Below are positions 33,952 through 46,268 of a stretch of DNA of 64,000 nucleotides, piece after piece. Under the pieces are notes generated by a model. That model saw only the letters and a list, made by a program, of their open reading frames with translations. It made no database searches and was not told the origin of the DNA. Origin of the DNA: Anoplopoma fimbria (taxonomy: Eukaryota > Chordata > Actinopteri > Perciformes > Anoplopomatidae); NCBI RefSeq assembly GCF_027596085.1, contig NC_072463.1, forward strand, positions 2,421,276 to 2,485,275, read 5' to 3'. The number at the start of each line of letters is the position of its first letter. Position 1 is the first letter of the stretch. Both the position numbers and the translations under genes were made by a program.

Positions 33952-34300
33952 GCTCTGCTGGCTAACCTGCCTGGAAACACCCCAGCGAGGGCGCCATGCA
34001 GGGAGGAAACAAAACGTGCGGCGCCGTGTTTTAGTTACACGCTGTGCTCGGGTATCTTTGGGTGATGGACGGCCTGTGGATGGAGCCGAGGGGGGTGGGG
34101 GGGGGGTGTATCAAATTGTCGAGCAGCGTGACCTTGAAGAGGTTTTTTTTTTCGGCGCCGGACCGGTTTGGAATGCCTTTCAACGTGGGCGAAAACCCGG
34201 AGAACGGAAGGGGATGTGCTTAAAGTCCAACTGCTTATTTCTGGTAACGGCAGGACTTCCCTCCGTCCTCCCCTCCACGCACACGCATATGCTTTCAACT
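33900..34300. other. GC-rich, CpG-containing patch with (CT)n
   Basis: (CT)n at 33919-33951 is followed by a GC-rich stretch with GGCGCC, GTGCGGCGCCGTG and a 9-G run near 34100. It stands out from the AT-rich surroundings and could be a small CpG island or promoter, but no transcript start or exon is evident. Confidence 0.3.
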
Positions 34301-35288
34301 CCCCCCCCCCCCGTCAGCTCAGTTATTCACAAGAGAAAAAAAAAAAAAAAGGAATCTGGTATTTACAGCAACAGCCAGATTGTGATTACACCGTGAGCAG
34401 TGTCAAGGCTGTGGAGAGGAGGGTGACAGGCGTACATCCTCACTGGGGTCTGCAGAGCTCGAGGAGCAGAAGCAGATACGGTCCTTTTTTGTTGATGAGA
34501 TAAAAATTAAAATTAAAATTAAAAGAAATCACCAGAGGCGTCAAAAAGATTAGAGTGCAAACCGAATATCCCTTAAAAAGAAAAACCACAGCAATGATGA
34601 ATAAACTGTGAAGGAACTCCGTGTGAAAGCCTGGAGGGAGAATTTGATTAAAAAAAACTAAAATAAAATAAAACCTCATTAAAGTCCTTTTTTTAAGTTC
34701 TGCAGACACACTTCCTGGAGGAATCTAATGGGAATATTAAACTGATTGTTGTTTGATTTATGCCTACTGTTCTGTGCAGAGGCAGAGAGATCTTGGATGA
34801 AACGTTCATCCATATTTGGCTGCACAGACATATTAGAAACAACGGAAATGAGATGGTTTTTTTGACGTAGTTCTTCTTTACAGGAAGCTCCTTACATAAA
34901 ATAATCCCTACGGAATGTTTTGTCTTTCTTTCACACACTCGTTTCTATCCATTACAAGTAAGTAAATAATACATATTTGACTTTTTGCAGAAGATATTGA
35001 AACTGGGAACAAAATAACAGTTACAACCCTGGATTGTCCCAAATCTTTCCAATACATGTTGTCACTGGGCTACATTCTCTAGAGTGCAACACAAATGGAA
35101 ATAAAAATACATATTTTCCATTTTTTTTGCTGGTGGACAACCGGTGGCGTCCGGTCTGGACTCACAGGTCTCCACGTCTCCTCTGAGACACGGAGGAGGA
35201 TGCAGCCAAAGGAAATGGAACGAGTCTGATATCTGTCCAAGTACTTAATGTAATATGTACAAATACTACTCTGTGTTTTAAAGGCAAC

Positions 35289-35770
35289 ATGGAAGAAAAG
35301 TGTTCGGGAAATGTAACCAGCTTAACCTCATCTGCTGAGGATGATGGTGTGGGACGATTAAAGGATCCAGATCTGCTACCAGATGGAATCTGTGGTGAGA
35401 TTGTTCAGTCAACATCTCGAGTCTCTCTGCAGCTTTTATGGGTTAACTTAACAACACAAACACAACATTATCACATTAACATGCATTTCCCTATTAGTGC
35501 TGGAATAAGTTTTATAGTTATGAAATGATTTTATAAAAGAGATTTGTTCCTGTGTGGGTTCTGGTTTATTTATTTATTAAAACACACCTGCCTTACATTG
35601 ATATGAAGAAAGAAATATATGTTTCTACACAAATTTGATGCAAGTTTTCCATAAAGTGAATTAAACTCATGAACCAGATGAACAGTGCAGTCTGATCTAG
35701 CAGCTGACTGCTGTGTGATGACTGTCTGCTTCCAGGAACAGAGCACCTGTTGGGAACGACTTCACCTTAA
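35289..35770 (+). CDS. Candidate two-exon small ORF, 46 residues
   Basis: ATG at 35289 opens 35 codons (MEEKCSGNVTSLTS, ending LLPDGIC), then one base and donor GTGAGA (intron from 35395). A matching acceptor CTGTCTGCTTCCAG ends at 35735, and joining there gives in-phase GTEHLLGTTSP and TAA at 35768-35770. An acceptor-like TTTTAAAG just before the ATG means the first part could instead be an internal exon. I do not recognise the product. The intron holds one copy of a repeat that recurs at 38398-38550, so the splice pair may be coincidental. Confidence 0.15.
35566..35712 (+). repeat. Repeat family C, copy 1
   Basis: Shares TTATTTATTTATTAAAACAC, ACCTGCCTTACATT, ATATGTTTCTACACAAATTT and CCAGATGAA with 38398-38550, in the same order and orientation. 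Confidence 0.8.
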
Positions 35771-36555
35771 AGCGGTCAAACTTCTCCTCTTTCCTCCTTA
35801 ATGGAAAAGTTTGCAATCAAAAAAAACAAAAATTACATATTCTTTCATATCACAAACCTGTGTCTCTGGAGCTGGTCAGCTGTTTGGACTTTTGGTCGCT
35901 TCTCACACCTCCGTGGCAGCAAAGGCAGGAAAAGAAGAACCGTGGAGCTGGAAGAGGAGCTCGCTCCTGTGGGAGTATTCCTCCGTGTTAGTCCTCCAGG
36001 GTCGTCTCCATTCCCGGTTTGTCACCAACATGTCCCTTCGTGCCCTCTGCGGCTCTCACAGTGCCAGGTTTAAGGTTCGGCCGGTTTGGAGACGTCACTG
36101 GCCACGCCTGTTTGGAGAGGTGCCCAAACGCTGCGCACCAGGAGGGTCAGGAGCTCCACTGATGATGTTAGAACCACCAAGAGAACCAATGCTGTGTGTT
36201 TATAGTCATGCATTACACGTCTGTCATATAATAATAATAAAAAATCATAATAATAAATAAAAAGATAGAAGGATTAGAACTTTCCCTCTGTGATTCTGTG
36301 AGTTAATGATTAAAAGAAATGGAACACAATCAAAACAATTTGTGGCCAAAAGGGCCTGAAAGCAAGATCTGTATCCAGCAAGGGAATGACTGTTCTTATG
36401 AAACTGTGCTAGATTAAAAGAAGAAAGAGCCAAGAGGATTCAACAGGTAATAAACACCTCAAGGTGTATCCTGCTGCTGCTGCTGCATCATGGGATTGCA
36501 CCACTCATTTGAGCTACTTTTCTTTTCTTGTGCTACAAGTCACTGTAATGCATTT

Positions 36556-36625
36556 AGTACATTACATTACATTACATTACAGTCATTTAGCAGACGCTTT
36601 TATCCAAAGCGACTTACAGGAAGTG
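36556..36625 (-). repeat. SINE/LINE tail with (ATTAC)n
   Basis: (ATTAC)n followed by CATTTAGCAGACGCTTTTAT and CCAAAGCGACTTACAG, the common teleost SINE tail read in reverse. The sequence to its right (to about 36840) is probably the body of the element but lacks the tRNA-like head seen at 58721-58988. Confidence 0.8.
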
Positions 36626-36860
36626 TATTCAACATAGGTATTCAAGAGAACTACTAGTCACCAGAAGTCATAAGTGCATCTCTTTCTTAAACAAGCATCT
36701 TAAAGCATAAACCAGAGCAAAAGTACAGTGCAGAGGCGAGTTACTACTGAAAACAATAATTGCAACAGACTAATACGAATATAATAAGTGCTACAAACTA
36801 CTGAATAGGATAATGCAGTTTAGTAAACTTGCAGTAAGCAGTCACGATAAGAAGAAATAA

Positions 36861-36905
36861 CATATATATATATATATATATATATACACGTATATATATA
36901 TATAT
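36861..36905. repeat. (AT)n microsatellite
   Basis: AT dinucleotides with a short CACG interruption. Confidence 0.95.
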
Positions 36906-37019
36906 AGGTATTTTATCTGGATCCACAGCAGTTTTTGTTTATTCTTGTTTATTTTATGCTCATGGCCATATAAACATCATCTGGGCAACTGTTTCTCCCA
37001 CTCTGTGTGTGGTGTAGAC

Positions 37020-37327
37020 CAGTGGTTCTCAACCTTTTTTCAGTGATGTACCTCCTGTGAAATACTTTTTCAGCCATGTACCTCCTAACCAGCCCAAAGC
37101 ATTTTTGGTTGAAATAAAGATGTAACACACAGCGCTGTGCCATCAGTGTCTGATTTATTAAACTGTCAACACTGACGGTTGCATTGTTGCATTGAATTCA
37201 GTTCATGAACTTACACTTATGTTTTATTGAATATTTATTAAATAACTATTTTTAAAGGATTTTTGAATGGATGCTAATTTTAAATATTTTTTTAAAAATC
37301 TCACGTACCCCCATTTGAGAACCACTG
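37020..37327. mobile_element. Non-autonomous hAT element, 308 bp
   Basis: Inverted ends CAGTGGTTCTCAA at both termini, flanked by an exact 8-bp target duplication GTGTAGAC (37012-37019 and 37328-37335). The 8-bp duplication and CAGNG-type ends are hallmarks of hAT transposons. The inside is AT-rich and non-coding, so it would need a transposase in trans. Confidence 0.93.
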
Positions 37328-38397
37328 GTGTAGACCATGTGTGAGCATGTGGAATGCACCTTGTATGTATGAAAAACAATAAATGCCCTAAAATAGATTT
37401 TTTTTTACTTGGAGTCCCCTTCTACAAGGTTGTAAAAACAATTTAAGGCCCCTATGCAATTTGGGTTAATATTGTGATTTAGTGGTGCATACATACATTA
37501 TTATCACACACATTTGTAGTTCATTGAATCACCATAAACTACAGCAATGGTGAACCTTGAGCCTTGAATGGTTGCCCTGTGAGTCTGGGGCCCCCAGGGC
37601 AGTGTTAACGATGGGTTAATGCTCATATATCCATGTTATTGCATACTTTTAATTCTTTATGGCCACTTAATACTATTATATTCATGTCCTGACCATACAT
37701 GAAGTTTCACTGCTGTTATTTTGTGCAGCATAACCACAGTAAACCAAACTCTTTGGCCATTTTCAATAAATCAATATCACTACCAGATCAGAAGCCCAGG
37801 CTTGACATAATAAAAGACTGTAACATGCACGAAACAGTCAGAACACATCTCAACAACAAAGCCCAGTGAACCAATCACAGCGAAACAAACACCGTCCAGC
37901 AGATTCAGATCTGGTGAGACCTCAAACAAACAGATACGTTTACCGTTAATCTGCCTCCAACGCAAAGCAAACACTGACCGACAAATAACACAACAGTCTC
38001 AGTGACAACATTGGGTTATTTGTTCTACTTTAATGAACACAGGTGATAAAAAAGTAGAGTTTTATTTGGGGCAACTGTAAAGTAAAAGCGAGCTTCCCTG
38101 ATGGCCATCTCCTGCTAGCTTGATTTAAGCTAGCTAACGGCTCACTTGTTTCGTGTCATTTCTTCCTCCTCCCGGCTTCATTTCTTTATATATCTTGCTG
38201 TGGATATTTGCGATGCCGTGTTTAATATGTAAAGTCAACTGAGTAGTTGCCATTTTTTTTTAAATTCACGTTTTAATATTTGATTTTAATCAAAGACAGC
38301 ATGGTTTTGAATTAACGTCTTTCAACCGCCAAAGGTTAGCCCCGCCCACATTCATATTCAAGACTTTTAATTGGCCGTAATATACGAGCAAAGCCAT

Positions 38398-38550
38398 TAT
38401 TTATTTATTAAAACACACCTGCCTTACATTTATATGAAGAAGAAAAATATATGTTTCTACACAAATTTGAGCGTTTGCCAGTTTTCCAGAAAAGTTAATT
38501 AAAATCATTAACCAGATGAATAGTGCACTCTGTGATCTACCAGCTGATTG
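38398..38550 (+). repeat. Repeat family C, copy 2
   Basis: Second copy of the segment at 35566-35712, about 2.8 kb away, with several small indels. It may be a local duplication or two insertions of one family. Confidence 0.8.
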
Positions 38551-40017
38551 TGCTCAATATTTAAATACGCGCGTGCTATAATAAAATAATCGGTAATCAC
38601 AACTTCCTGTTTGCCTCAGGATTTTAATTTTAATTTTTTTAAGTATTGAAAGTCCCATTCTTCTACTGTTTTAATGTAACGCAGTCTAATCTAACAGCCC
38701 TGCAACATATCTGTATACATTTTTTGGTGTTGATTAAACTCTGCTCTTATCTGAGGCTGTTGTTTGTGGCGTTCTTGTGCTGCAAGTGTTCATGTTTATG
38801 TGTACAAATCCTACTTTCACAGATAGGCACAGCCTGAGAAGCTGATAACAGTTGTAAGTGTTTGTTACGGTGACTGATTGCAAATCTTAGCAGGCACATA
38901 AAACATTATTCAAACAATTGGGAGCCTTGGGAGGGTCTCCGGGTCAAAAGTGATATGTGATAGAAAAAGGCTCAAACTTCAGCATGGATGACTAAATAGG
39001 CCGTTAGACAGTGATGAATATATTTCTCTTTTTAAGTTTTTTAAATGAATTTAATGGAGTGATTTGCTCGGTCCTTCTACTTTTCTACTGTCTTTTTTTT
39101 CTAGTTTTCTTTCTTGTAGAACATCTCAGACTAGTTTAGTAAGTAAACACAAACACACTGACTGGAGTGTGTTGGGGTATCTTTCCATTCAAAAGTGTAA
39201 CAGTTTTAAAACAATTACCTCTTCCTACCACTTGGAGTTGCCAATGTACAACAGTGCCTGTAGAGCAGATTTAACTATTTATAATAAAAACATAAAAATC
39301 ATTGTTCAACTCCTCTCTATGGTGTATTTTACCTGTGCTGTTATTTACCAACAAACCAATTAAAAGTAGCATATTTATTTTCACTTTCTACTTAGTTTTT
39401 TTGTCTGTGTATGTGTTTTTCTTCTCGAACGGTGGAGATGTGGTTAGAATCAACCTTTTCAGTGAGAGTTTGAAGTCTGTGCGGTGTGATTTCACTGTGA
39501 TGTGGCTCTGACTACGCTGTGTGGGAGGATTTACAGCGCCTAGATGGCCCTTTTGATTAGATTTCCACCGTTGATTTATATTTTCTAAACTCCTCTCAGC
39601 GCTATAAGGTCACCCTGTTATATTTCAGCCGTAATCTACGTGCAGCCGAGGTGGATCAGGAGGTTCAGGGTTGTACAGTCGCATATCTCACGGCTGAAAT
39701 GTGATCATTTAACTGAGCTGAATTGCAAAGTTGTTTGACATTTTCTAAGATAGTTTCTAAGGCCACCAAAAAGTGACAAAAGGGTATGTCAGACAGATTT
39801 TTACCTTTTTGCTGAACGTCTTCCATCAATGCTGCCTTGTAACAATTCAATGGAGGTGCAGAATATTTGTAATAGTAGCAATTAATCCTGTCCCACCCTC
39901 CTCCTCTGGTGCCCTTTTAGCCGAGAAGATGGAACAGGTACAGCGTTTGTGTCTCGCCTCAGACCAGTAATTCATATTTACCTTTTGATCAACTGTGATA
40001 ACTGTCCTTCCATGACT

Positions 40018-40220
40018 TTAAAGGTGCTATGTTTGAAATGTCAGAACATTTATATAGCAGCGAACAAATATTTGCTCTGTAAAGATATAGTGTCGTAATG
40101 TTTACCTGAGCAGAGGATGAAGTTACAGCCCTCTGTGTGTGTTATCAGATCTTTATTGTGCTTTGTTTGCATAGCTTCTCCAGCCACACGTGCATGTTAG
40201 TGCATGTGAGTCTCTGGATG
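40018..40220 (+). repeat. Interspersed repeat family B, copy 2
   Basis: Starts TTTAAAGGTGCTATGTTTGA and contains TGTAAAGATATAG, GAGCAGAGGATGAAGTT and GCATGTGAG, matching 23420-23645 in opposite orientation. It runs directly into the family D sequence. Confidence 0.7.
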
Positions 40221-40390
40221 GATCACTGAACGGGTCTACCAGGCACAGGGCAAGGGTCCCAAAGTGTCGGGGGGCCCCATTGGCCTCCACCTACAAAATG
40301 TTACTCAAAGAGACGCATCCCAACCAGGGAGAGACTCAGAATGACCACAAAGAAACATAAACAGACTCACCACAAGCATGGAATAAGTCA
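40208..40390 (+). repeat. Repeat family D, copy 1
   Basis: GGATGGATCACTGAACGGG, GGGTCCCAAAGTG, then CTCAAAGAGACGCATC and degenerate ACAAAGAAACATAAA units. Related copies at 45716-45895 and 54208-54915. Confidence 0.75.
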
Positions 40391-40837
40391 AATAAACACA
40401 ACAGCAGCTGCACGTTTGTTCTGAGGAGTGTTGTAATACTTTAAACGTGACGTATTGAACATAACTCTCAGCAGAAACATAAAGTGGAGAAAGCAGCGTA
40501 GAGGATAAAAAAATGGAGTTTTGGTAGAATCCAGCTTTGTTTCCTGCCCTCAGTATCTCTGCCTCAGCTGATTCATTCATTCGATGGTTTAGAAATACTT
40601 TTTTTTCCCCCCCCGTTCATGCAGTCTTTTTCTGCCCACTTAATTATTTTCTGATAATTCTGTTTGCCGTACTGGCTGCTGACACACACACACACTGCAG
40701 CATGAGGTTATATAATACGAGGCAGCACCAGCGGGCCGTTTCCTTTCTAAAAAGTCCTGAGTGAAGGGAGGAACTGTGTGTTCCCTCTCGTGTCCTCTCC
40801 TCTCCTTTAGCCTTTGCTCCAGTAGCACCGAGACCAG

Positions 40838-40839
<2 letters not shown>

Positions 40840-40885
<46 letters not shown>

Positions 40886-40889
40886 GACA
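40840..40889. repeat. (GA)n microsatellite
   Basis: About 19 GA units, then two imperfect ones. Confidence 0.97.
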
Positions 40890-41796
40890 TCCTCCCCCTC
40901 AGACTGGGAAATGTGTGTATGTGTGGGAGGGATGTGAATCTTAGTGTGTGTGCTTGAGCGAGTGTGTCACGTGTTTTTCGGACTGGGTAGTGGGTATCTG
41001 CACCGATGTGGAGTCCAGATTCTTAGCAAATGCAAGCTGATTCATCCTTTGCCCACGTTTCTTTTTTCCCTTTATCATCTCTAAATGAGCTCCAGTGGCC
41101 CTCTGTGCTCCGGCTGCTCCTGGCTGTAATGACAGATGGGGAGAAGGGGCCGGACTCCCAGCGCTCGCAGTAATAAGACTGAATATTTTCGCTGCATGCA
41201 CTCCGAGGTGAATCACAGGTTAAGTCGGTGGATTATTAGCATCGATAAAGAGCTATATATCTTCTGACAGAGGGAGAGAGGAGCTGAGCAGAGCGCAGGT
41301 ATCGAGGAAACCAAATGTATCATCTCATCGGGGCGGAGGAGGAAGCTCAAGAGTCCAAGTCAGAACTGAATTGTAAATCTCTCCTGGTTCCTAATTAAAT
41401 TCTGCATTCTAGATTATTTTTGGAAAAAAAATAAAAAAGCATGAATAATTTAGATTAAAGTAAGTCAAAGTAGTATTTCATTTAATTGGATTTCATTAAT
41501 TGAATCAAAGTGGAATTGAAATGCTGACACAGCTTTCGTCCGTCTCAGGTCTACTAAAACACCACTCTTCACCATGACAGGGCTGTACAACTCTGGATCA
41601 CCTGATACGTGATTGTGACACCGACAGCATGATGTCATCTGAAGAAGTAGATTTGAACGTTTTTAACCGCAGTCCAAGGCATTTTTTTTTCCCGGCACCC
41701 TCCTACAATGTCCACCACCGCGGCTTTAATGCAATACACACATTAACATAAATGAAAGGAGGTGTTTTTGCCTGGACGTCTGATTTTGTGTGAACC

Positions 41797-42250
41797 GAAG
41801 ACTGTTTATAAGAAGTGGACGTTCTCCTCGTGGTTTGTGGACTGACGTTATGAAGACTCACGCCTTGAGTTTGGCCGTTGCCATGTTGTTTTTTATGCAA
41901 CCAGTGAACAGGAAGTGACCATATTTGGACTGAGGAGGAGTGACGTAGAGACGCCGTATACGTCTCTGGTGTCGACCTGTCAATCAGTGTGCCTCTCTCA
42001 AAGAGACCAGTCAATAGCCCCGCCCTAAAGCATCCCCTGCTTTATGGTCTGTTTGACTCTAAATGGAGCATCATTTACTAAATGAACATCATGCTGTATT
42101 GAAGAAGACTTGAAACTAGAGATTGAGACCATAAACTCATGTTTACAATGTTTACTGAGGGAATAAATCAAGAGAGAAGTAGAGTCATTTTCTCATAGAC
42201 TTCTATACAACCAGAGGAGTCGCCCCCTGGTGGACAGGAGAGAGAATGCA
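41797..42250 (+). repeat. Interspersed repeat family A, copy 6
   Basis: Full-length-like copy from GACTGTTTATAAGAAGTGG to GAGAGAATGCAGG. The CRE position of copies 1 and 5 reads GACGTTATG here, so the palindrome is lost. A short extra segment (CCTCTCTCAAAGAGACCAG) is present before the GCCCCGCCC block. Confidence 0.87.
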
Positions 42251-42969
42251 GGTTTAAGACACTTCTGCATCGGATTCACTCACGGAGGTTGCCGCCTGGT
42301 GTGAACTGGCCCTTTAAATGACTCTTAATTTGATAATGTCTCTGCTGGATGTATAAGTATGCAACTGTTTGCTAACATCTTAGCTTAAATATCTTTATAA
42401 GGCAATGATTCAATTGAGGTCTGTTTTTTTTTTTTAGCTTACTGTGCAGTTCCTCTGCTCCCAAATGAAAATAAATAAATCAATGCAGCTTTAAAACTTT
42501 CTCGAACATTATAAAACGTTTAACAGATGTATAAAGCTTTGAGCTTTACTCTATTTGCATTGGACTACAAGCAGACAATATGCATATATGGAATTTCTTG
42601 ATGACAATAATGATAATTTAAGAGTCAGGACGGCTTTTCCATCATTGGTGCAGCTTACGAAACACATTTTTTTAATCCTTTCAAACTAAATATATATTAC
42701 AACCTTTAACACCTAAAATATGTCATTAAATGTATCTGTGTACTTATTCCGAAAAGATCATTAAGGTAAAAATCTGTGTCGTTTCTTATCTTTAATCACT
42801 CGCACGAGAAGGGAAGACACGCTGTAACACAATCCAGAGTTACATCACCTCCTTCCCTCACAACTGTTTCCTAACAAAGTGTCTTTGAGCTTTCGCCGCC
42901 TTTTAATTGTGATTTGGATCCTCAGAGCAGAGCCGTGTGGGAGTGAGGAGGAGCGGCAGCAGAGGTTAC

Positions 42970-43144
42970 CTTGAACTCTTGTACCTTCAGTCTGGTGGAA
43001 ATCCTTCTCTTGTCTGGGAAATTTAGGGCCTTTTTCTAAATTCTCTGGCAGGACACGGGCTGCTTTAGGTCCTTGACCACAAGACACAAAACCCCCCGAC
43101 GGCAGTTTTTCATGAGAAACTCCCCGTTTAGCAATCAGCTCCAT
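42970..43144 (-). CDS. Candidate first coding exon, unrecognised
   Basis: On the minus strand an ATG at 43144 opens 58 codons and one base, ending in a donor (CAAG followed by GTAACC at 42969). Peptide: MELIAKRGVSHEKLPSGG, then GQGPKAARVLPENLEKG, ending HQTEGTRVQ. The open frame continues past the donor to 42845. Its composition is mixed and protein-like, unlike the repeat-derived frames nearby, and it lies on the esr2 strand 18.5 kb upstream of the esr2 start. I do not recognise it, and its phase gives no proof of a link to esr2. Chance is a real alternative. Confidence 0.18.
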
Positions 43145-43641
43145 GACAGAAACAAAGTTTTACACTTCAGGCAGTTAGCCGATGTTCTATGAAACACTAG
43201 AATATGATAACATGCATGCATTACAGTGTATAAAACCATTGTAAAGTAATGCAGCTGTCAGAGCCACTGAGTCCTGGGAAGGGAAAGTGAAATATAACGA
43301 TTCTTACTTGCCATCAAGTTCATAAAAATTCTGAAACAATCCGCTGCTAAAAATAAACGGAACAAATGCACTTTCCTCCTGTGTGGGCACTGAAGTATTT
43401 TGTAAACAATTTTCAGTTATTTGTAGGAAAACATCAGAAAAATATGTAATTCTGGAGGTATCATCCATCGAAATTGAAGGATACAGTTTTGTTTTGTTTG
43501 TTAATTACTTAGAAAGTGAATTTTTTTCTTTCTTTCTCTCATGTAGAAAAGTCTTAAGTGACATTTAACTCACAAATAATAACTCATAATGAAGATGTAT
43601 TTATCTTCACCACCCTTCAGATACACACACACATTTCTATC

Positions 43642-43806
<165 letters not shown>

Positions 43807-44524
43807 GCAGAGTCTCAGAAACGGAAACTGGCCGATCCAGTTTACCTTCCATCGTTGTTGTTTACTGGCATCTGTGTATTATCTGCTGGTTGCCATGGGA
43901 ACTTTAGCACTCGGCCCTCGTTCGTCCTCGCTGCTAGCACAAACAAGACGGGACGGGAACAAGATGAGGTTAAAGGAGCAAAAGAAGGCAGCATCAGAGG
44001 CCCGCAGACCCTCACAAAAACAACCCTGTGTGTTTTGGGGAATAGTGAGTTATCGGTTTTTTATCAGCAGAGTTCTCTCAGTACCTATTCAGTTGAGCTT
44101 TCTGCCGTTCAGTCAGGTGCAGCAGTGTTTATCTTCATTCACTCAGTGTCTGAAAGTAAAGAGTAAGACTGAAAAGAGAAGCTGTCAACGGATAAAGACG
44201 AGTGTTTTTATTCAGTCAAGACAAACTCACTGAAGACAGCATAACCTGACTCGGTTCTGAAAGACTGAAATCCCACCAATCAGGCCAGCGAAGAGCTTTT
44301 GAATTAAAAACCCTTCAGATCGCAGGTTTTTTCTTATTTTAGACGGAGGAGCAGCTGCTGTTGTTCAAACAGGGTCCAGTTTTGCGACTGTTCTGTTTGT
44401 ATTGTCTTCCACAACTGCACCGTTCTACGTGCAAATAAACCAAACATCAGCGTCCTCAATACTTTGACAGATGATATGCCACACGTAGAATAAATAAATG
44501 AAATAAACACAACTTAAAAGAGAA

Positions 44525-44665
44525 GACAGTCATTTCGGAAAATGCGCTAATTTGCTTTCTTGCTGAGCGTTAGATGAGAAGAAGGAGACCACTCTTATCT
44601 CTATGCTAAATATATAGCTAGAGCTGGTTAGCTTAGCTTAGCATAAAGACCAGAAACGGGGAGAA
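44525..44665 (+). repeat. Common fish interspersed repeat (TTAGCTTAGCTTAGCATAAA)
   Basis: CATTTCGGAAAATGCGCTAA, AGAGCTGGTTAGC and TTAGCTTAGCATAAAGAC followed by AGAAACGGGG, a word order common in fish non-coding DNA. Not classified. Confidence 0.65.
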
Positions 44666-45039
44666 AAAGGCTCGGTAGCATTACCTCAACGGCCTTACCA
44701 GTACATACAACAACTGTAAAAAATAAAATCTCTAATTGGCAGATTTCAACATGATGATCTGGATTAAAATCTGATCAGATTCTCACAAAACGCTCCAGTA
44801 AATACAAATGAAAGGACAAACAAACCAAAGAGATAACCTCAACGACACAAGACTGAGTGAGTTGTGGAGATGAAGATCGATCAGATCTGCATGCATCATC
44901 TAACAAGGAGCCACTACTTAGTGAGCATTCCTCATGACATCTGACAGCACGAGGAGCACACAGCTGAGCTTTTGGCTTCATAAACCGTGTCAAGCCGAGA
45001 AACCACGAGACCCAAATCTGATTCATTCATCATCATCAG

Positions 45040-45250
45040 ATCTGTCCTCTCGTGTGCGTCGAACAGGTGTGTCTTCTACAAACGCAGAGAGCGAAGTAAA
45101 GTCCCACTTTAGAGCCGAGGCTGTTTTTGCATCGTTGCTGCACTGCTCGCTGCACTCTGCTGCCATGGAGACGTGGAGCTTGTTTACCCAGCCGGGGCCT
45201 CGGGCGCGGAGGAAAGAAAGATCCAACTCTGGTTTTTCCACTGCATGAAA
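45040..45250. other. GC-rich patch, both strands open
   Basis: Richer in CpG (GCCTCGGGCGCGGAGG, CGTGTGCGTCGAAC) than its surroundings, with reading frames open on both strands (plus to 45248; minus 45023-45241). No splice site, homology or start context decides between a promoter-like patch and an exon. Confidence 0.25.
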
Positions 45251-45715
45251 ACTGTTTCCTGCCTTGAAACAAACTGTTTTGTTTTTTTTATCATGTTTTA
45301 AATCTTGTCTCTATGACATGATTTACCTTTTGACTCTTCTAAGCTTCCTTTTTTCGCCTCATGGAAAAAGAAACAGTCATGTTGAAGTTGATGTTTTAAG
45401 CATTTAGCTGATGATGTAATCCAAAGAGTGTTTGGATTAGTGCAACAGATGGGATTTCACTTTGAAATGCCATCGGGGATTCTACCTTTGTGTGCTTGTG
45501 ATCTGAAGAAGGTGAATCTTTTTGTACTTATTGCAATCTTGGAGTAATTGAAAGTGAATTTCACTTTCTTTTTAGACATGACCTGTGTTTAAAACAGTTT
45601 AATAAACTTTTTGTGGAGTTCTTGGGACTAAACTTCACGGCCAAAGATTTTTTCAAAACCAAAACAAGAACGAATGTAGTTTGTGTTCTCTTACGTAAGC
45701 ATCTACCTGCATTAG

Positions 45716-45895
45716 TAATCTATCTGGATGGATTACTGGACGGGCCTAAATGACAAAGGACCAGGGGCCCAAAGTTTCAGGGCTGGCCTTCAAAAACAAA
45801 AAGACACTCAAAGAGACACGTAGCAACCAGGAAGAAACTCAACATGACCACAAAGATACATAAAGACTACAAAGAGACTCACAACGACATGTGTA
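45716..45895 (+). repeat. Repeat family D, copy 2
   Basis: GGATGGATTACTGGACGGG, GGGGCCCAAAGTTT, CTCAAAGAGACACGTAGCAA, then degenerate ACAAAGATACATAAAGACT units. Confidence 0.75.
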
Positions 45896-46268
45896 TGCTA
45901 AGTCTGAAAGATATATATAATAAATAAAACATTTCTATTTACAATCAACATTTGAAATAATAAAGGCACTTGCAAATGACAAGGTAAACATATATACTAA
46001 AGATTTTATGAAGCATACATAGTTTGTTCTCAATAAAAAAAATAATAATAATAAAAACAATCAAAAACAAAAATGTATTTTATCATTTTAAACTGAAGTT
46101 CTATTAAATTAAAAGGTGAAAATTGGGATTTTTTTTGGCTCAGGAAAATAACATTTATATGGCTCTTATTCAGTGTGAAATACAGAAAATGTGTCATCAA
46201 TGGTAGATGAGTGTTCTCCAGAGGACTCATATCGTCTAACTGACATTTGCAACAGCTGCAGTTCTTTG

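Noticed and set aside
35811..36260. 149-codon plus-strand frame in a GC-richer patch
   Set aside because: Several overlapping frames on both strands are equally open; the start of the frame is AT-rich filler and no family is recognisable.
39665..39850. 61-codon minus-strand frame with protein-like composition
   Set aside because: Just above chance length, no splice signals, no recognisable motif.
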